Source: Rhodamnia argentea | Lineage: Eukaryota > Streptophyta > Magnoliopsida > Myrtales > Myrtaceae | Reading direction: 5' to 3' | DNA length: 64,000 bases | Assembly (NCBI RefSeq): GCF_020921035.1 | Contig: NC_063154.1 | Span: forward strand, 15,411,861-15,475,860 | Shown: one piece after another, positions 1-12,756 of the stretch | Layout of the letters: each line of letters opens with the position of its first letter | Position numbering within the stretch: position 1 is the first letter of the stretch | Notes under the pieces: model-generated | The model's database searches: none | What the model saw: the letters and a program-made list of their open reading frames with translations, nothing else | What the model was told of the DNA's origin: nothing | Program-made: the position numbers and the translations under genes

Positions 1-344
1 ATTTCTACACTGAAACATGAAACTGGATCGGGCAGGTTCGGTTCCCAATTTATAGAACCGCTTGGCACTTTTTTTTCTTTTGATTTTTTCTATTTTCTAC
101 TAGTGGGAGTTTCCAAAATTTAAAAGGAAAAAGTAATTTACTAATTAGGGTTTGCTTCAAGATACAAACTAAAAAGGAAATTACTAAATCTTGGCAAGTT
201 CGTTGGTCCGGTTCCTTATGTGGAACAAGGAATCAAACCGGTCACCTCGAGAACCACCCAAACTAACTGATTTCGTCCGGTGCTCGGGTTGGACCGGAAC
301 CCATGCACACTCCTCATTTAAACAACCCATATGAAAAACATAAA
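1..344. mobile_element. MITE-like element, GGTTCGG family, left end cut by the window
   Basis: This stretch is rich in 'ggttcc' and 'aaccgg' motifs. It aligns along its length with 3049-3397 and 19905-20255, including the shared phrase 'caatttatagaaccgctt' and the right-end phrase 'gatgcacac'/'catgcacac'. It has no coding potential and imperfect inverted ends where complete. It is the left part of the third copy of the duplicated block. Confidence 0.5.
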
Positions 345-1370
345 ACTTACAAATACAAATCGAAGGATAGGATTATGATCCGTTTAGATACTTCTATTAT
401 CGCCCAAAATGCTTGATAAAAAAGGGTCATTAAAAGGTATGTGACATTGGGCACTTTTAAGGTACATCCAGAATACCTCATGACTTTACGACAGGTCATG
501 TATCAAATATGATATTTTTATGACATGACGTATTGTGGAACTTTTCGGCCAATTACTTGTTGCCACCCCAGGAAACATAATGTGCCTTCAGAGAACTCCA
601 AGTGGTGTCGGACTCGTAGGAACATGTTATATGAAGAATGGGGTCGTGGCAAAGTTTGTTGGCATGACAGGACCTCTGTAGATCCTCAAATCAATCCCAT
701 CAGTATTCTTCGTGAATGGGACAAAGCAGGGCGTCTTCAAATTAGTTATATTCATGCCAACAGCCAGGTTTTGATAATAGTGATGACGATGATAATTTGA
801 CAGTGATTGTCCATCTTGCAGGCACATAAATAAACAGATAAATAAAGCGAGGCATTTTCCTAAAGGTTGAAAGAGGGTTTTTAGCATAAATAAATATAGA
901 GGGCACTCTTAATTTTTGGTAAGGTCATACTGAATTTTTGCATGTTGAAGGTTTTGGTGTTTTTATTTTATCAAAGGAATAATGACACAATTTGTTCCTC
1001 TATCTTTGTCCAAAAATTAGAAGTTCCCTCTATATTGATTGATGTTAAAAGGCCTCTTTCAACATTTAAGAAAATGTCTTCTTGTACTTTTTTTTTTTTT
1101 TTGCCAATTAGCAAAATCGCTGACACGGATACTAGAATACAAGTATTTGCTACAATTTATTCACTAATGTTATATGACGCCAAACAAGTACCTATTAGAC
1201 AATATAAATGAAAATAGAATTACGAGAGAAAGAGAGATGGGGTCCACTGCAGTTGCCGTAGCTCCAGCTCAAGTTCTAGCATCCAGCAACAGCACAGGCT
1301 CAAGTTCTAGCTTCCAGCAACCATGGATAATCAATCAAGCTCAGGTTCGTGGACACCATAACAACTCGAG
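345..1370. repeat. Third copy of a duplicated spacer; empty site of a solo LTR
   Basis: This stretch aligns with 21247-22200, from 'aatcgaaggatagg' through the 'ttccagcaaccatgg' phrase. At about 350-356 the sequence runs straight from the MITE into the spacer, whereas 3426 and 20281 carry a roughly 1-kb solo LTR at the same place. This copy is therefore an unoccupied site. Short open frames here are not conserved with the other copy and are not called as genes. A sub-block at about 600-740 recurs at 21490-21640, 38365-38530 and 43975-44080. Confidence 0.6.
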
Positions 1371-2590
1371 CTCGCAGCCATGGCCACTTAATTTGGGCTC
1401 ACGACGGCCATGGTCGCAAGATTTTTCGAGTCGCAAAGCTCGCAATGGTCATGCCCACTAGATCTTTTCGAGCCATGAAGCTCAAGGACTGGCCATGGCA
1501 ACTTGAGATTCATGCCACGAAGCTCGAGGCCATGGTTGCTTCATCTCAGTTCTCAATCATGGTGGCTCAACTGGTAATCTTGTGAGTAGTTACGGAATCA
1601 TAAGTTTTGTATTGTTGTGAATATTTTGTTGGTTTTCTTCACGTTAATCACTTTCTTTATTTTTTTTTTATCATATGAGGAATTTCACTGGCATCCTAAT
1701 AAGGTATATCTTCCTTCCAATTTCCAAAAAAAAAAAAAAATTTCTTAACAGTACTGTTAAGGACAATATAATTTCAACCATAAATTCACACATCATTACT
1801 GAGTGTTTTGTATAAAGCACTCATTGATTGAGAGATCGCGTGGCCAGAAACAAGCGACGATCTTGTTAAGATAGCAGCTTTAAAAAAAAGAAAAAGAACC
1901 GAACTAAATAATTTAACCGATTTCATTGGAAAGTTGAAACGCACGGAAGGCACCATCTCTGAGAGGGACGGTGCCCTTCGACAATCATTTATATTATTCA
2001 AGAGAACGTTAAATAAGTTTTTGCTTCCGTCAGTGCACATTATCACATCTAGACATGACATTATCGTAAGTCTTCGTTCTAGTCATGTCCATCGATGAAG
2101 AACAGTCTTGAAATTCTACAAGTGTACATCAATTTTTGTAAATTTAGGCTTGGTTTATTTTGTGAAAAATAATTTTTAGAGAAATATTTTTCGAATATTT
2201 TAGCATTCGATTCATGAAAAATAAACTATTCAAGAAAAATATCTTACACCAATAGCAAAAATACGTTCAAAAGTGGAAAAAATGATTTCTTCTCAAAAAG
2301 AGGAAATCATTTTCCATCCTCTTTCTACACACCAATCACGTTCTCCTCCGCACACTCTTTTTAACTACTTTTATTTTTGCTTTATATTTTCTTTTTCATT
2401 TTTATTTTCTTATTTCAGTAAAAGTCAGATTTTTAATGTTTTATTATATATTTTTCTTCTTCTTCGGCCGATCGCCGGCTGTGCAACGGTTGGCAATCGA
2501 CCATAGGTGAGCTCAAAGCTCCAACATTTCTTGGTAAGTTTCTTTATTGTTAATTTACTCTATTAGAAAGGGTTTGAGACATCGAACTCT
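1371..2590. other. Intergenic spacer upstream of BAHD pseudogene A1
   Basis: No gene is seen. About 1741-1885 is a conserved block that recurs upstream of B1 (40379-40547) and again at 59958-60120. About 2030-2150 matches 38835-38950, upstream of the BAHD stub A4. About 2148-2260 looks like the left part of the MITE family seen whole at 42895-43172. The stretch 1380-1560 has several 'ccatgg' and 'gctcaag' phrases but no conserved frame. Confidence 0.5.
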
Positions 2591-2651
2591 ATAGATAGGG
2601 TGATAATCACGAGTAGAAAAGCACAATAGTGAAGCCAACTTAGGAGAAAAA

Positions 2652-2999
2652 ATGAAGATTGAAATAAAGAGCAAGAAGTTGATCAAACCCTCAGCTCCAA
2701 CAGTCGAACACCTTCGCAAGCTTAAAATCTCTCTTATTGATCAGCTTCAGCCTCCAGTTTATGTTGGTGTAGTTTTCTTTTACTCATCTAAAAATGATGT
2801 ACATGACCCTTCATTCGTGCCTATTAGCGATGATGTCCTCAGTCATTTGGCCACTCAACCTCATCAGATGGACCAGATGCCGCCTCTAGTGGTTGTCCAA
2901 ATGACCACTTTCACTTGTGGCGGCATGGCGGTCGGCCTTGTGTGTCTCGCACCGGATTTCCGACATGCACACTATATCGTCCTTCATGAGCACGTGGGT
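2652..2999 (+). pseudogene. BAHD acyltransferase pseudogene A1 (5' part only)
   Basis: The 5' end matches gene A2 from the start codon, but three lesions are visible. First, an in-frame deletion of 59 codons joins the codons after 'FVPIS' to 'DDVLSHL'; the ends share 'cga', so the junction has microhomology. Second, one extra T near 2938-2939 shifts the frame just before the HXXXD catalytic motif; the HXXXD-coding bases survive in the shifted frame. Third, homology stops near 2999, where repeat block A begins, so the whole C-terminal half with DFGWG is missing. The TATA-like box of A2 ('ataaataggg') reads 'atagataggg' here. No functional enzyme can be made. A 130-codon open frame remains but ends in unrelated sequence. 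Confidence 0.9.
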
Positions 3000-3048
3000 G
3001 ATTATTGCTTTGCTGGCCGAAAATGCACGCACTTAGAAGTCTGAACCT

Positions 3049-3397
3049 AGAGGTGATTGGATTCAGGGTGGGTCGATTCCTACCTTGAAACATAGAATCA
3101 GATTGGGCAGGGTCTTTTCCCAATTTATAGAATTGCTTGGAACTTTTTTTCATTTTATTTCTTCTATTTCCTACAAGTGGGAGTTTCCCGACTTAAAAGG
3201 AAAAAAAAGTAATTTACTAATTTGGATTTGCTTCGGCGTAAAAACTAAATGGAAACTACGAAATCTTGGCTAGTTTGTCGATTTGGTTTCTTATGTGGAA
3301 CTGGAAATCCAACTAGCCCCTTGGGAATCACCCAAACCGGCCGGTTTGGTCCGGTACTCGGGTTGGACCATAACTGATGCACACCCCTAGTTTAAAC
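3049..3397. mobile_element. MITE-like element, GGTTCGG family
   Basis: This is a non-coding element of about 350 bp. Its left end ('agaggtgattggattcaggg') is loosely the reverse complement of its right end ('gatgcacacccctag'). It is copied at 1-344 (partial) and 19905-20255. It is probably a Mutator-type MITE, by comparison with the relative at 33463-33914, which has a 9-bp target duplication. Confidence 0.5.
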
Positions 3398-3425
3398 AAC
3401 CCATATAAAAAATAAAACATACAAA

Positions 3426-4428
3426 TGTTGAGAAAAATCATAATTGATTTTGAAGTTGACTAAACAATGTATATTCTCCAATATCTGATTTAATACATTT
3501 AAATACTTGCTTTGTAGATTGTTCTTATGTACATTCAATTGTTAAAGAATAGTTACACATGATTAAATTTGGTAGACGAGGCTCATACACTATCTTAAGG
3601 AGGTCAGACGTAGCCGTAAAGCACAAGCTCTAAGGGAGTATTCTCGGATGCAACGATCGGATTATTATAAGATATTTTCGGGATAATATATATGACATCT
3701 TATATTGTCGCAAAGGCAATCAAATGAAGCTGGATTTGTTCTTGAGGATCATCAATCACGTAGATTATTGAATATCTATCAAAGACTTGGATTAAGGAAG
3801 AAGAGAATGACTTACCAAGTAAAGTACTATATCTTTGGAAACCCCGATCACGATTGTATGGACGATTTGATTAAATGAGAGATTCTAATTTTGGTAATCT
3901 CAACGGTTATAAAATTCTCGTCCAAACGGTAAGTTTGGAGAGTGGTCCTTTGAAGACCTTGCAATAGCTAGTTTAAAGGTGGACGAGTATAAAAGGAGGC
4001 CTCAAGATTGAAGAGAAAACGAGAGTCCGGAACCTATAATTCCAAAGTTCAAAAAAGCTTCAACGTCTTTCATATATTCTTGATTCAAACACTGTAATAC
4101 TTAGAGGTTCTCATCTAAGTGAGTGAGTGTTAGACGGTAGGTCCATTGATTCAAGAATCATCACTGAATTGTAATCTTTGAGTTGTTCACTAGTGAAATC
4201 CAACCGATTGCTTGTCAACGTGAAATAAATGAATGTAGGCTTGTTTGTTTACTTGTGATAGTGGAATTGTGCACAGACAGACACCGAAGTCATCTCAAAA
4301 CTTGTCGTTGATCAAGATTCAGAACTAAACTCTGTAGCTTGTTTGTTTTAATTATGCGATAGTTTTTAAAAAGTTTTTATGATCATCTATTCACCCCCCT
4401 CTAGTTGATAACGTTAGCAACAACTGCA
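3426..4428 (+). mobile_element. Copia-type solo LTR, copy A
   Basis: The element starts with TGTTGAG and ends after the phrase 'attcacccccctctagttg', typical of Copia LTRs. A TATA box ('tataaaag') lies at 3988-3995 and a polyadenylation-like 'aataaa' near 4226, giving a U3-R-U5 order on the + strand. There is no adjoining internal domain. The same element sits at 20281-21246, and the matching site near position 350 is empty. The last bases are uncertain because the right flank has been rearranged. Confidence 0.65.
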
Positions 4429-7066
4429 AATACGGCAAGGCATGGGAGCATGTGCCAAAAATTAGAAGGTCTTTAGGCCTAATTTTGGACTTAATTCAGC
4501 CCATTAAAGTTAATTAATTGAAAGAGCTTTTACTTAAAGCTTTATTAATAGGAAAATGCCCAGAATTAAGACCAGAAAGAGGAGACAAGCTCACAAAGGA
4601 AGTCACAGGCCAGCGAGCCCATTCAATGGGCTGGACGGCCACATAGGAACTAAATTGAAAAGAAATCTTTTCCTCATGGACCAAATTGCAAATATCACAA
4701 ACTTGTGAAACTTTTTCATGAACAACTAAAAATAACGCCAAACCTAGGAAAGTTTATTTAAGCTCGCTTAAGCCTCATAATTTAAGGTCGGCGATTATCA
4801 TTCAGAATACACGTTGAGAAACGGCAGGCCAAACTCGAGGGTACGACTCCCCTCCGCGGCTCCCCCTACGCACGCGGTTGACTGCCTATCGACCGGAGTC
4901 TGCCGCTGCCTTGCCTCGACGAGCCTGCCGCTACGCATCCACCATCCTGCTCCAACCGAGACACACACAGGAGATATCCATCATTGGGGATTCACAAAGA
5001 CCCGGCTTGCTTTCTTTTCTGCACCATCTCGCGTAGAAAGAAAGGGAAGTAGTCGCTATGATTAAAATAATCAAGTGAAGACAAAGGGGAGTCCACTCCA
5101 ACGCCAAAAATATCTGCCGCAGAGTTCCTCGGACCACGACTTCACCGCAGCAAGTCCAGTCCAAGCGATACAGCCGTGGGGCCTATCAGTAACCCGTAAT
5201 TATTTTTATTTTGCAAGTATTTTGACCTGAGCAGCAATGATGCAACGATCTTGTCAATTTCGGTGAGCCCTCCTCAAGTACAGATACGGTCCTCATCATC
5301 ACCATCGAATTGTGGCATCCTATAACTACCGAGAGCCCTCCTGCGAGCCTTGCTTGACGAACCGAGAGCACCACCGATCGTGAGCCCTGTGAGCGGTCAA
5401 ACCACCAACCGAACCGCCGCGGACGGCCCCCACCGTCGACCAAGACCAGCCACGAGTCTCCTACAGTTCGTGAATTGCCGCCCAGTCAGTCCGATCCCAA
5501 TCCATTACGATCAAACGGGAAACAGAATATTTGTGCAATATTTGGAATAGGTAATTTTCATTATCTCATTGATTTTCTGGAAAGTTACCTATTTTGAACA
5601 TATTTAAAATCTCAGGCATATTTTCATAAATTTAGAAAACTGATCCGGGTTAGGGCGTTTCTATATCGACAACATGCACAAGTCGGAGGCCGGATCTCGA
5701 CCATGAGATAAGGTTATCGATAGCATGGGAAATCGTACAGTCTGATCTACAACCACGTAGATCCGATTCGCCGATTTTACCTATCACCAAATTTGGATTA
5801 GATATTTTCTCAAAAGTCATGTGTTATCTTTTGCATGTTCTGATTGCATATTATCTTGATTTGTTTCCCCAGCTTAAAAATCTAAAGAAGATTGCATTAG
5901 CAAAATGAGATTTCTAGGAAATCTTGTCCTCATATAGAAAGATAAGATTTTCTAGAAATCTTATAAAAAATACTAGGATTACATTTTAAATAATTTGCAT
6001 ATAAAATAGGATTGCATCCGCATATAGATAGGATTTGCATTCTTGAAACATTTGATTTAGGGATAAGATTTTCTAAATAATATTATGATTTAATTCAAAT
6101 TATTTTCTAAACGATTTAGGATAATCTTCATTTAGGGCATTTTAAATTGCATTAATTAGAAATTTTGAAATTCATCAAAAACCTCATAACTATGTCGTTT
6201 ATGTGCATATCATATAGCCTAAGTTATTTTATATCATGCATACAAGCTAGTCATTTCACTTCATATGCATGTCACATAGTTTAGATTGCATATTTTCCAT
6301 GACATATAGTTTTCCATCTGGAATCATGTCAAGGTTCATTCATTTCATATGCTTGTTTAGGTTCATGAATATAGTGAACATGTTTAAATCATTCAGCCTA
6401 AAGTTGCGTGTCATTTAGGTTAAATCCATATAATTTTTGCAAGCAAATAATTGCATGTCATTAGAGTTAGGTCATTTAAATAAAAGTCTTACATGCCATG
6501 TCATTTTTGTGTAATTGCATAGTTGCATTTCATGCATTTGCATTCATCACTTAAATAAGTGAAAACCCTAAAAGAACATTGCATTAGACTAGGTCTTGTG
6601 TTTGGGAGAAAAACGCTAAGGTTTAGGCTGCAACGTCCAGATATGTTCCATTTCTCCCTAGTCTTGCAATTTATTTAATGCTTTCAATATTTGATGTTTT
6701 AATAATGTTTGTGCACCTGTATGGTCACCTCACATGTTAGGACTTTAGATTAAAATTAATCCAAGTTGCCTGCTTAAATGTTCTTTTAAAATGAAAAAGG
6801 TACCAAAAGGGCATCAATAGAAATATTAGCGTAACCAAGTCCCTTAACTCATTAATTTCTGGTTCATAGAAATAAAGTACTTCTCTCGATACTCTATTTA
6901 GATGTCTAATCAACCTACCGCAAATTAATTAGTGACGGCTCCAAATTTATATCATTTGCATGTTAAGAATCATAGACTAAGTTGCGATTTGGTATGAGTT
7001 TGGGAGAGCTAAAACTAATTTAACGACTTACTAATCCAATATCCTAAGAAATTTTAGGTCATGACA
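4429..7066 (+). mobile_element. Long LTR of a retrotransposon, copy A (5' end lost)
   Basis: This is about 2.6 kb of non-coding sequence homologous to 22201-24854. It has a TATA-like 'ttatttaa' near 4754 and ends in 'aggtcatgaca'. A related LTR start lies on the minus strand at about 46200-47060, and a related end at 63270-63427. Near 6931 the phrase 'agtgacggctcc' resembles the GGCGACTCC motif of Tat-lineage Ty3 elements. Short open frames (for example at 4814-5065 and 5186-5443) are GC-richer 5' leader sequence of the element and match no known protein. The element class is tentative. Confidence 0.5.
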
Positions 7067-7141
7067 AATAGTTAAGAGGTTCATAGCAGATATGGATCAC
7101 GCTAGTGAGTTGCAATGTTACGCACATCACCATATGATGTT
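7067..7141. other. Short spacer between long LTR and LTR array
   Basis: This is unique sequence shared with 24855-24929. It carries the left target site ('atgtt') of the LTR array that follows. No gene is seen. Confidence 0.5.
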
Positions 7142-10100
7142 TGTTGGGGGAAACTTTGATCAACGGTCTTTGTTGTCGCTCCGATATCAATTTGTTGGGA
7201 CAATTGTAAAGGTGAAACTCAAAATTCACACAACTAAAGGGAAGAGAAGAAGACACATATATTATAATATATTTTTTCTCTGACATTCAAAAAATTTCAA
7301 ATTAATACTTGCTTATACAAAGACATTTTCTATGTTATATGTATACTTTAGCTGAATTGCCTCACTCCCTAAAGCTTTCCTTTTGTAGTTTCCCCTATTC
7401 CAAAGCTCTTCCTATTGGAGGATTTCCTGAAGCTCACACTTTTGTTCTCGGCCTCTCTGGTTGCATGTGGCTTTCCTTGAAGCTCACCTTTGCTATGGTG
7501 GCTTGAGGCCTTCTACGAGACACTTTTGCCTTGATTTCAAATGCTTTATTATTTGCCTCTATATAGGATTGTAACACGACTCTTGATCTTACTCTTAAGT
7601 GACTTATAGATGTTTCTAGCATTCTAAAGAGATAGACTTCTCGAAACTTGAACAAACACGATGCATTTACAAAGCATTAGTTAGACATAGAAATATGAAC
7701 GGACTCTTGAAAACGACAATACAATAAAGAATCTTAATTACTGCACCACTCTTGGAAGCCGAATAGACAATCAACATCAATTATCAACATCAACAACTTC
7801 AACCTTTAGTAAACAACTTGTTCGCACAATCAGCGGCTTGCTCGTAGTGGATTTGGTTTAATTTCTAATACTTCCCCTTAAACCAAATTCTCTTTTATCA
7901 ATCATTTCAAGTAGGCTTTTGAACTTCCGTCTTCACATGAGAAACTTTACAAAGCATTATAGTGCGCAACCTGGCTTAGATGCCAATTTGTTGTGGGGAA
8001 ACTTTGATCGACAATCTTTGGAGTTGCTCTACTACCAATTTGATGTGGGATAATTTTGAATGTGAAAACTCAGAATTCACATGACTCAAGAGAAGAGAAG
8101 GAGACACATCTATTACAACATTTTTTTCTCACACTCTAAAACATTCAAAGAAATACTTGCTTATAAAGAGACATACTCTATGTTCTATGTGTTCTTTGGC
8201 TGAATTGCCCCACTTCTTGAAGCCCACCTTTTGTTACTTCCTCTACTCTAAAGCTCTCACTATTGGAGGCTTTGTTGAGCTCGCATATGTGCTCTCAGCC
8301 TCTCTAGCTGCATGTGTGCTATGGTAGGTTGAGGCCTTCTCTAGTCTAAAGACAATTTCAACCCGATATTATTTTTGCCTGATTTTAAATGAGTCACCAA
8401 TTGCCTTTATATAGGCCTGTTACATGACACTTGACCTTACTCTTAAATGGCTTATAAATGTATATAGCATTCCAAGGAGATATACTCCTAGAAACACGAA
8501 CAGTTATAGTACATTTACAAAGTATTACCAAGACATAAAAATAAGAACAGACTCTTGAAAATAACAGTAGAATAAAGACTCTTAATTATTGCATTACTCT
8601 TGGAAGCCAAATAGACAATCGACATCGGTTATCGACATCGACAACTTCAACCTTGAATCAACAACTTGTTCGCACAATGGGCAACTTCCTTGAAGTGTAT
8701 TTGGGTTAATTTCTAACACTCTTCCTTAAAGTAAATTCTCTTTCTTAATCATTCCAAGTAGCCTTTTGAACTTCTGTCTTCTCATGAGAATCTTTACAAA
8801 GTAGAGTGCGCAACCTGGCTCTGATGCCAATCTGTTGGGTATGATTGACAATTTTTGGAGTTGCTATGATTTTAATTTGATGGGGATAATTTTGAAGGTG
8901 AAATCCAAGAATTCACACGACTCTAGAGAAGAGAAGGAGACACATCTATTACAATATTCTTTTCTCTCACACTAGAAAGTATTCGAAGCAACACTTGCTT
9001 ATACAGAGACATACTCTTTGTTCTATGTCTACTTTGGCTGAATTGCCTCACCTTTTGTGGCTTCATCTATTCTGAGGCTCTCACTATTGGATGCTCTCTT
9101 GAGCTCACACCTTTGCTCTCAGCCTCTCTAGCTGCGTGTAGCTTTCCTTGAAGTTCACCCTTGTTATGGTGGCTTGAGGCCTTCTCTATTCTAAGGAACT
9201 TTTGGCCTAAGTTTCTATTTTCCTAACTTCAAATGATTCATTGATTGACTTTATATAGGCTTGTTACATGACTGTTCATTTTACTCTTAAATGACTTATA
9301 AATGTATCTAGCATTCCAAGGATATAGATTCCTAGAAACACGAACAGTCGCGATGAGTTTACAAAGCATTAACTCGACATAGAAGTACGTATGAACTCTT
9401 GAAAACAACATTACAATAAAGACTCTTAATTATTGCATCATTCTTCAAGCCAAATGGACAATCGATATCAATTATCCCCATCAATAACTTCAACCTTGAA
9501 TCGACAACTTGTCTGCACAATCGACAACATCCTCGAAGCGGATTTGGTTTAATTTCTAACACTTCACCTTAAAAAAATTATTTTTCATCAATCATTCTAA
9601 GCAGGCTTTTGAACTTTAGTCTTCATGTGGGAAAATTTACAAAGTCCGTGGAGTGCGCAACCCGGCTATGATGCTAAATTGTTGGGGGAAACTTTGATCG
9701 ACAATCTTTGGAGTTGTTCTAATACCACTTTGAAGGTGAAAAATCATAATTCACATGGCTTAAGAGAAAAGAAGGAGACATCTATTGCAATATTTTTTCT
9801 CTCGCTAAATAATATTCAAACCAATACTTGCTTATACAAAGACATAATCTCCGTTACATGTCTACTTTGGCCGAATTGCCTTGCTCCTTGAGGCTTCCTC
9901 AATTATGAAGCTCTCACTATTGGATTCTTTTTTGAAGCTCACACCTTTGCTGTTAGCCTTTCTGGTTGCATGTGGCTTCCTTGAAGCTCACCTTTACTAT
10001 GGTTGCTTGAGGCCTTTTTTGGCCTAAAGCTCTTTTTGCCTTACTTCAAATGATTCACCAATTGCCTTTGTAAAGGCTTGTTGCAGGACTATTGATTTTA

Positions 10101-10377
10101 CCCTTAAATGATTTATAAATGTATATAGCATTCTAAGGAAGTGGACTCCCAGAAAGATGGTCACGATGCATTTACGAAAGCATTACCTAGATATAGAAAT
10201 ATGAATAGGCTCTTGAAAATGACATGACAATAAAGACTCTTAATTATTGTATCAGTCTTTGAAGCCGAATAGACAATCGATGTCAATTATTGACATCGAC
10301 AACTTCAACCTTGAATCGGCAACTTGCTCAGCACAATCGGCAGCATCCTCCAAGTGAATTTACTTTAATTTCTAACA
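7142..10377 (-). mobile_element. Tandem array of four LTRs with three 115-bp internal domains, copy A
   Basis: Four LTRs of about 700-730 bp lie head to tail at 7142-7870, 7989-8718, 8833-9561 and 9680-10377. They are separated by internal domains of only about 114-118 bp. Read on the minus strand, each LTR runs from TGTTAGAAATTAAACC to a CAACA end. Each internal domain then holds a primer-binding site complementary to initiator Met tRNA ('ggcatcagagccagg', degenerate in places) and a polypurine tract ('aaggaggagtg'), and nothing else. A TATA-like 'tatatagagg/tatataaagg' lies on the minus strand in each LTR (for example about 7551-7566 and 8403-8415). Flanks 'atgtt' and 'atgat' look like one degraded 5-bp target duplication for the whole array. 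This is a TRIM-like non-autonomous retrotransposon, larger than typical TRIMs. It encodes no protein. Confidence 0.8.
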
Positions 10378-12265
10378 ATGATCCTATCACCAAGGTCTCT
10401 TTTTTTCACTGGTCAACTATAAAATCTTCCTTCTTCTTATTCATTTTTTGGTGACTCTTTCTTCTCTTTCTCGATTCATATTGCTCTCATTGACTATAAA
10501 ATTTTATTTCCAAATCCAACTAGGTAACCCTCCACTCTTCTACTCAAAATATTTATTTTTATCTAACTTAGACAAAATTTTGTAGCTAAAACAAGTGTTG
10601 TTTTGGCTTCTCATTTAAAAGTTTGATCTTATCAAATTTGAACAAATGATGATTTTTTACACGTGGCTTTTAATTTTTTTTTCTAGGCTTAAGTACACTA
10701 CAAGTGTCAAAACTTGTATAACGTGCTCACTTTAGTCCAAAAAATTTCAAAACAATCACTTAAGTGTCAAATTTTTTGAAAATTAGAAAGTTTGGTAATA
10801 AAGTGAACGCCGTACATAAGTTTAGGCACCTGTAGTGTACTTTTAGCCTTTGTTTTTCTGCCTCAATCTTTCATATATTTCAAAACAGACATAGAAAAAG
10901 GACGATTCAAGGTGGTTAGGGTATTTGGAGTTTCGACAGTTATTGGTTCCGATTCTTGAAATCTAGAACCAAAGTATGTAAGCTTTTGGAATCACCCTGG
11001 AATCTAGAACTTGTCAGTTCCACGGGTTACAGAGTACTATGTACTACTATGCATTATTTTCAATTTCTTATATAATAACATTTAGGTCAGTTTTGGTTAT
11101 TAACACTTTGAACATTCAAGATAATACATAAATGGCTCACATGCATATTCTTGTCTAATAGTAACATACTTCTAAAACGGGAATAACAGTAAAAGTGAAA
11201 GAAAGAAAAAAAGAATTAGATCAACTTTCACCTATCATTTAAATCCATGAGTTTACTGGTCTCATTCCACAAATTAACCATTGGCTCTGATACCATTTAG
11301 TGAGAATGGCCAACAAAAGCCCGAGTTTCGAGCTCGTCAACATATCTGTATTGAACTCACCTTCACTCAAATATTCGAGCCAATGATTTATGCGCCAATC
11401 AGGATATATTTGGTTGAATATGCGCTGAGTTTTTCTTTTTCTTTTTCTTTTGGTGCTCTTTTGCTGCAATGACACCACGTTGATCAGAGAGTTTAGCTAG
11501 ATTCGGCCGTGTTACGCTTCTTACCGCTTCCTTTCTTAGGGCTTGCAACGTACTTGGCCTTCACTTTTGCGTTTGATGTGAGGAATCTTATCACATGAGT
11601 GCCTGGAAAATGTATAGATAGGATTATCACCCCAACTGATTTAATTAAATGGTCATTGATTACACATGGCCACTTGATTAATCAAGTGACTGAAGATTCC
11701 TCATTAATGTGATATGCTGATAAAAAAAATGATGTCAAATGAACCGACAGCTTCAAAAGAATAGGCTATACTTAATGTGAGGCACATTGAATTATGGTAC
11801 TACCGTTTCCATATCAAATCCGAAACTTGATTAATCAAGCCACGATGAACGCACGTTGAGATTCCCATGTTTACAAAGCAAATTGATTAGCTAATAATAA
11901 TTGATAGCACGATGGAATAGAATATACTTAGTGTGGAGCACACTGAATTATGAGAATGCCATTTCCATATAAAATCTGAAACTTGACATCCTGTTCAGCA
12001 CTTGAAAGTCTTTCCACCACCTAAACGTAAGTAGTCAATTATCAAAACAAATATGAAATAGAACGTATAGTTGCCAGCTTTTAGCTAGGAAACTATTTAT
12101 CCTTCAAAAATTTCTCATGGGCATTAGTGGCTTAATCTAAAGTAAATGACGCGTGTAATGCACATCTGGTCTACGCTCACTAAGAAAGTCTGGTCAGCCA
12201 GTTCTCTTATTTCTCATGTGGCATTTTTTAAATAGGATAGTACTGCCCAGTATGTAATTTGGGGA
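10378..12265. other. Intergenic spacer in block A
   Basis: The stretch is AT-rich and collinear with 29118-30823. About 10905-11035 contains 'ggttcc' and 'ctagaacc' phrases like the GGTTCGG MITE family. About 11220-11300 includes 'ggctctgataccattt', which resembles the reverse complement of a tRNA-Met primer-binding site. No conserved reading frame is seen. Confidence 0.4.
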
Positions 12266-12756
12266 ATATTGTATGGCGGCTAATTAAGTGCTAAACCTTT
12301 CAAGTGTGTCAATTAGTTCTAAATCTTTGGATGATCTGTCAATTTAGTCCTAAACATTTTGACGACTTGTCAATTAGTCTTGCCGGCAAATTTTAGCCGA
12401 AAAATTGCTGATGTGGCGATCGAGCCTTGCGGGTCAGCCCAAAGGCCCTATGATTGGTGGAGGAAGAAGGAAAAGAAAATGAAAGAAAAGAAAAAGAAGA
12501 AAAATAAAGAAAAAAGTTCAAAAAGTTTTCAAAAATTCAGAAAAAATAAAAATATGAAAAATCATTCACATCAACGTCATTTGTACTTCTTAGGACTGCC
12601 GACGTCGAGGTAAATGGTTTCTGCTAAAATTGACCGAAAGGGTTCAATTGAAAAATCATCAAAAGGTTTAGGACTACATTGACAAATCATCAAAAGGTTT
12701 AGAACAAATTTGGCACAATGAAAATGTTTAAAACTAAATTGGCTGTCGTATAATAG
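12266..12756. mobile_element. MITE with ~45-bp imperfect inverted ends, copy A
   Basis: The left end ('attgtatggcggctaatt' followed by 'taaacctttcaagtgtgtcaa') pairs with the inverted right end ('gtcgtataat' preceded by 'aaatgtttaaaactaaattg'). Both arms contain degenerate repeats of a 'tttaggactaaattgacaaa' type unit. The middle has a purine-rich 'gaaaagaaa' run that creates a lysine-rich open frame without homology. Relatives are at 30824-31252 and, as two adjacent copies, at 61265-62130. Confidence 0.6.

Noticed and set aside
11281..11300. Phrase 'ggctctgataccattt' as a further retrotransposon primer-binding site
   Set aside because: No LTR end adjoins it in either block, so it is noted only in the spacer entry.
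12359..12613. Lysine-rich 84-codon frame
   Set aside because: The purine-rich core of a MITE. Copy B has a shorter, non-matching version.
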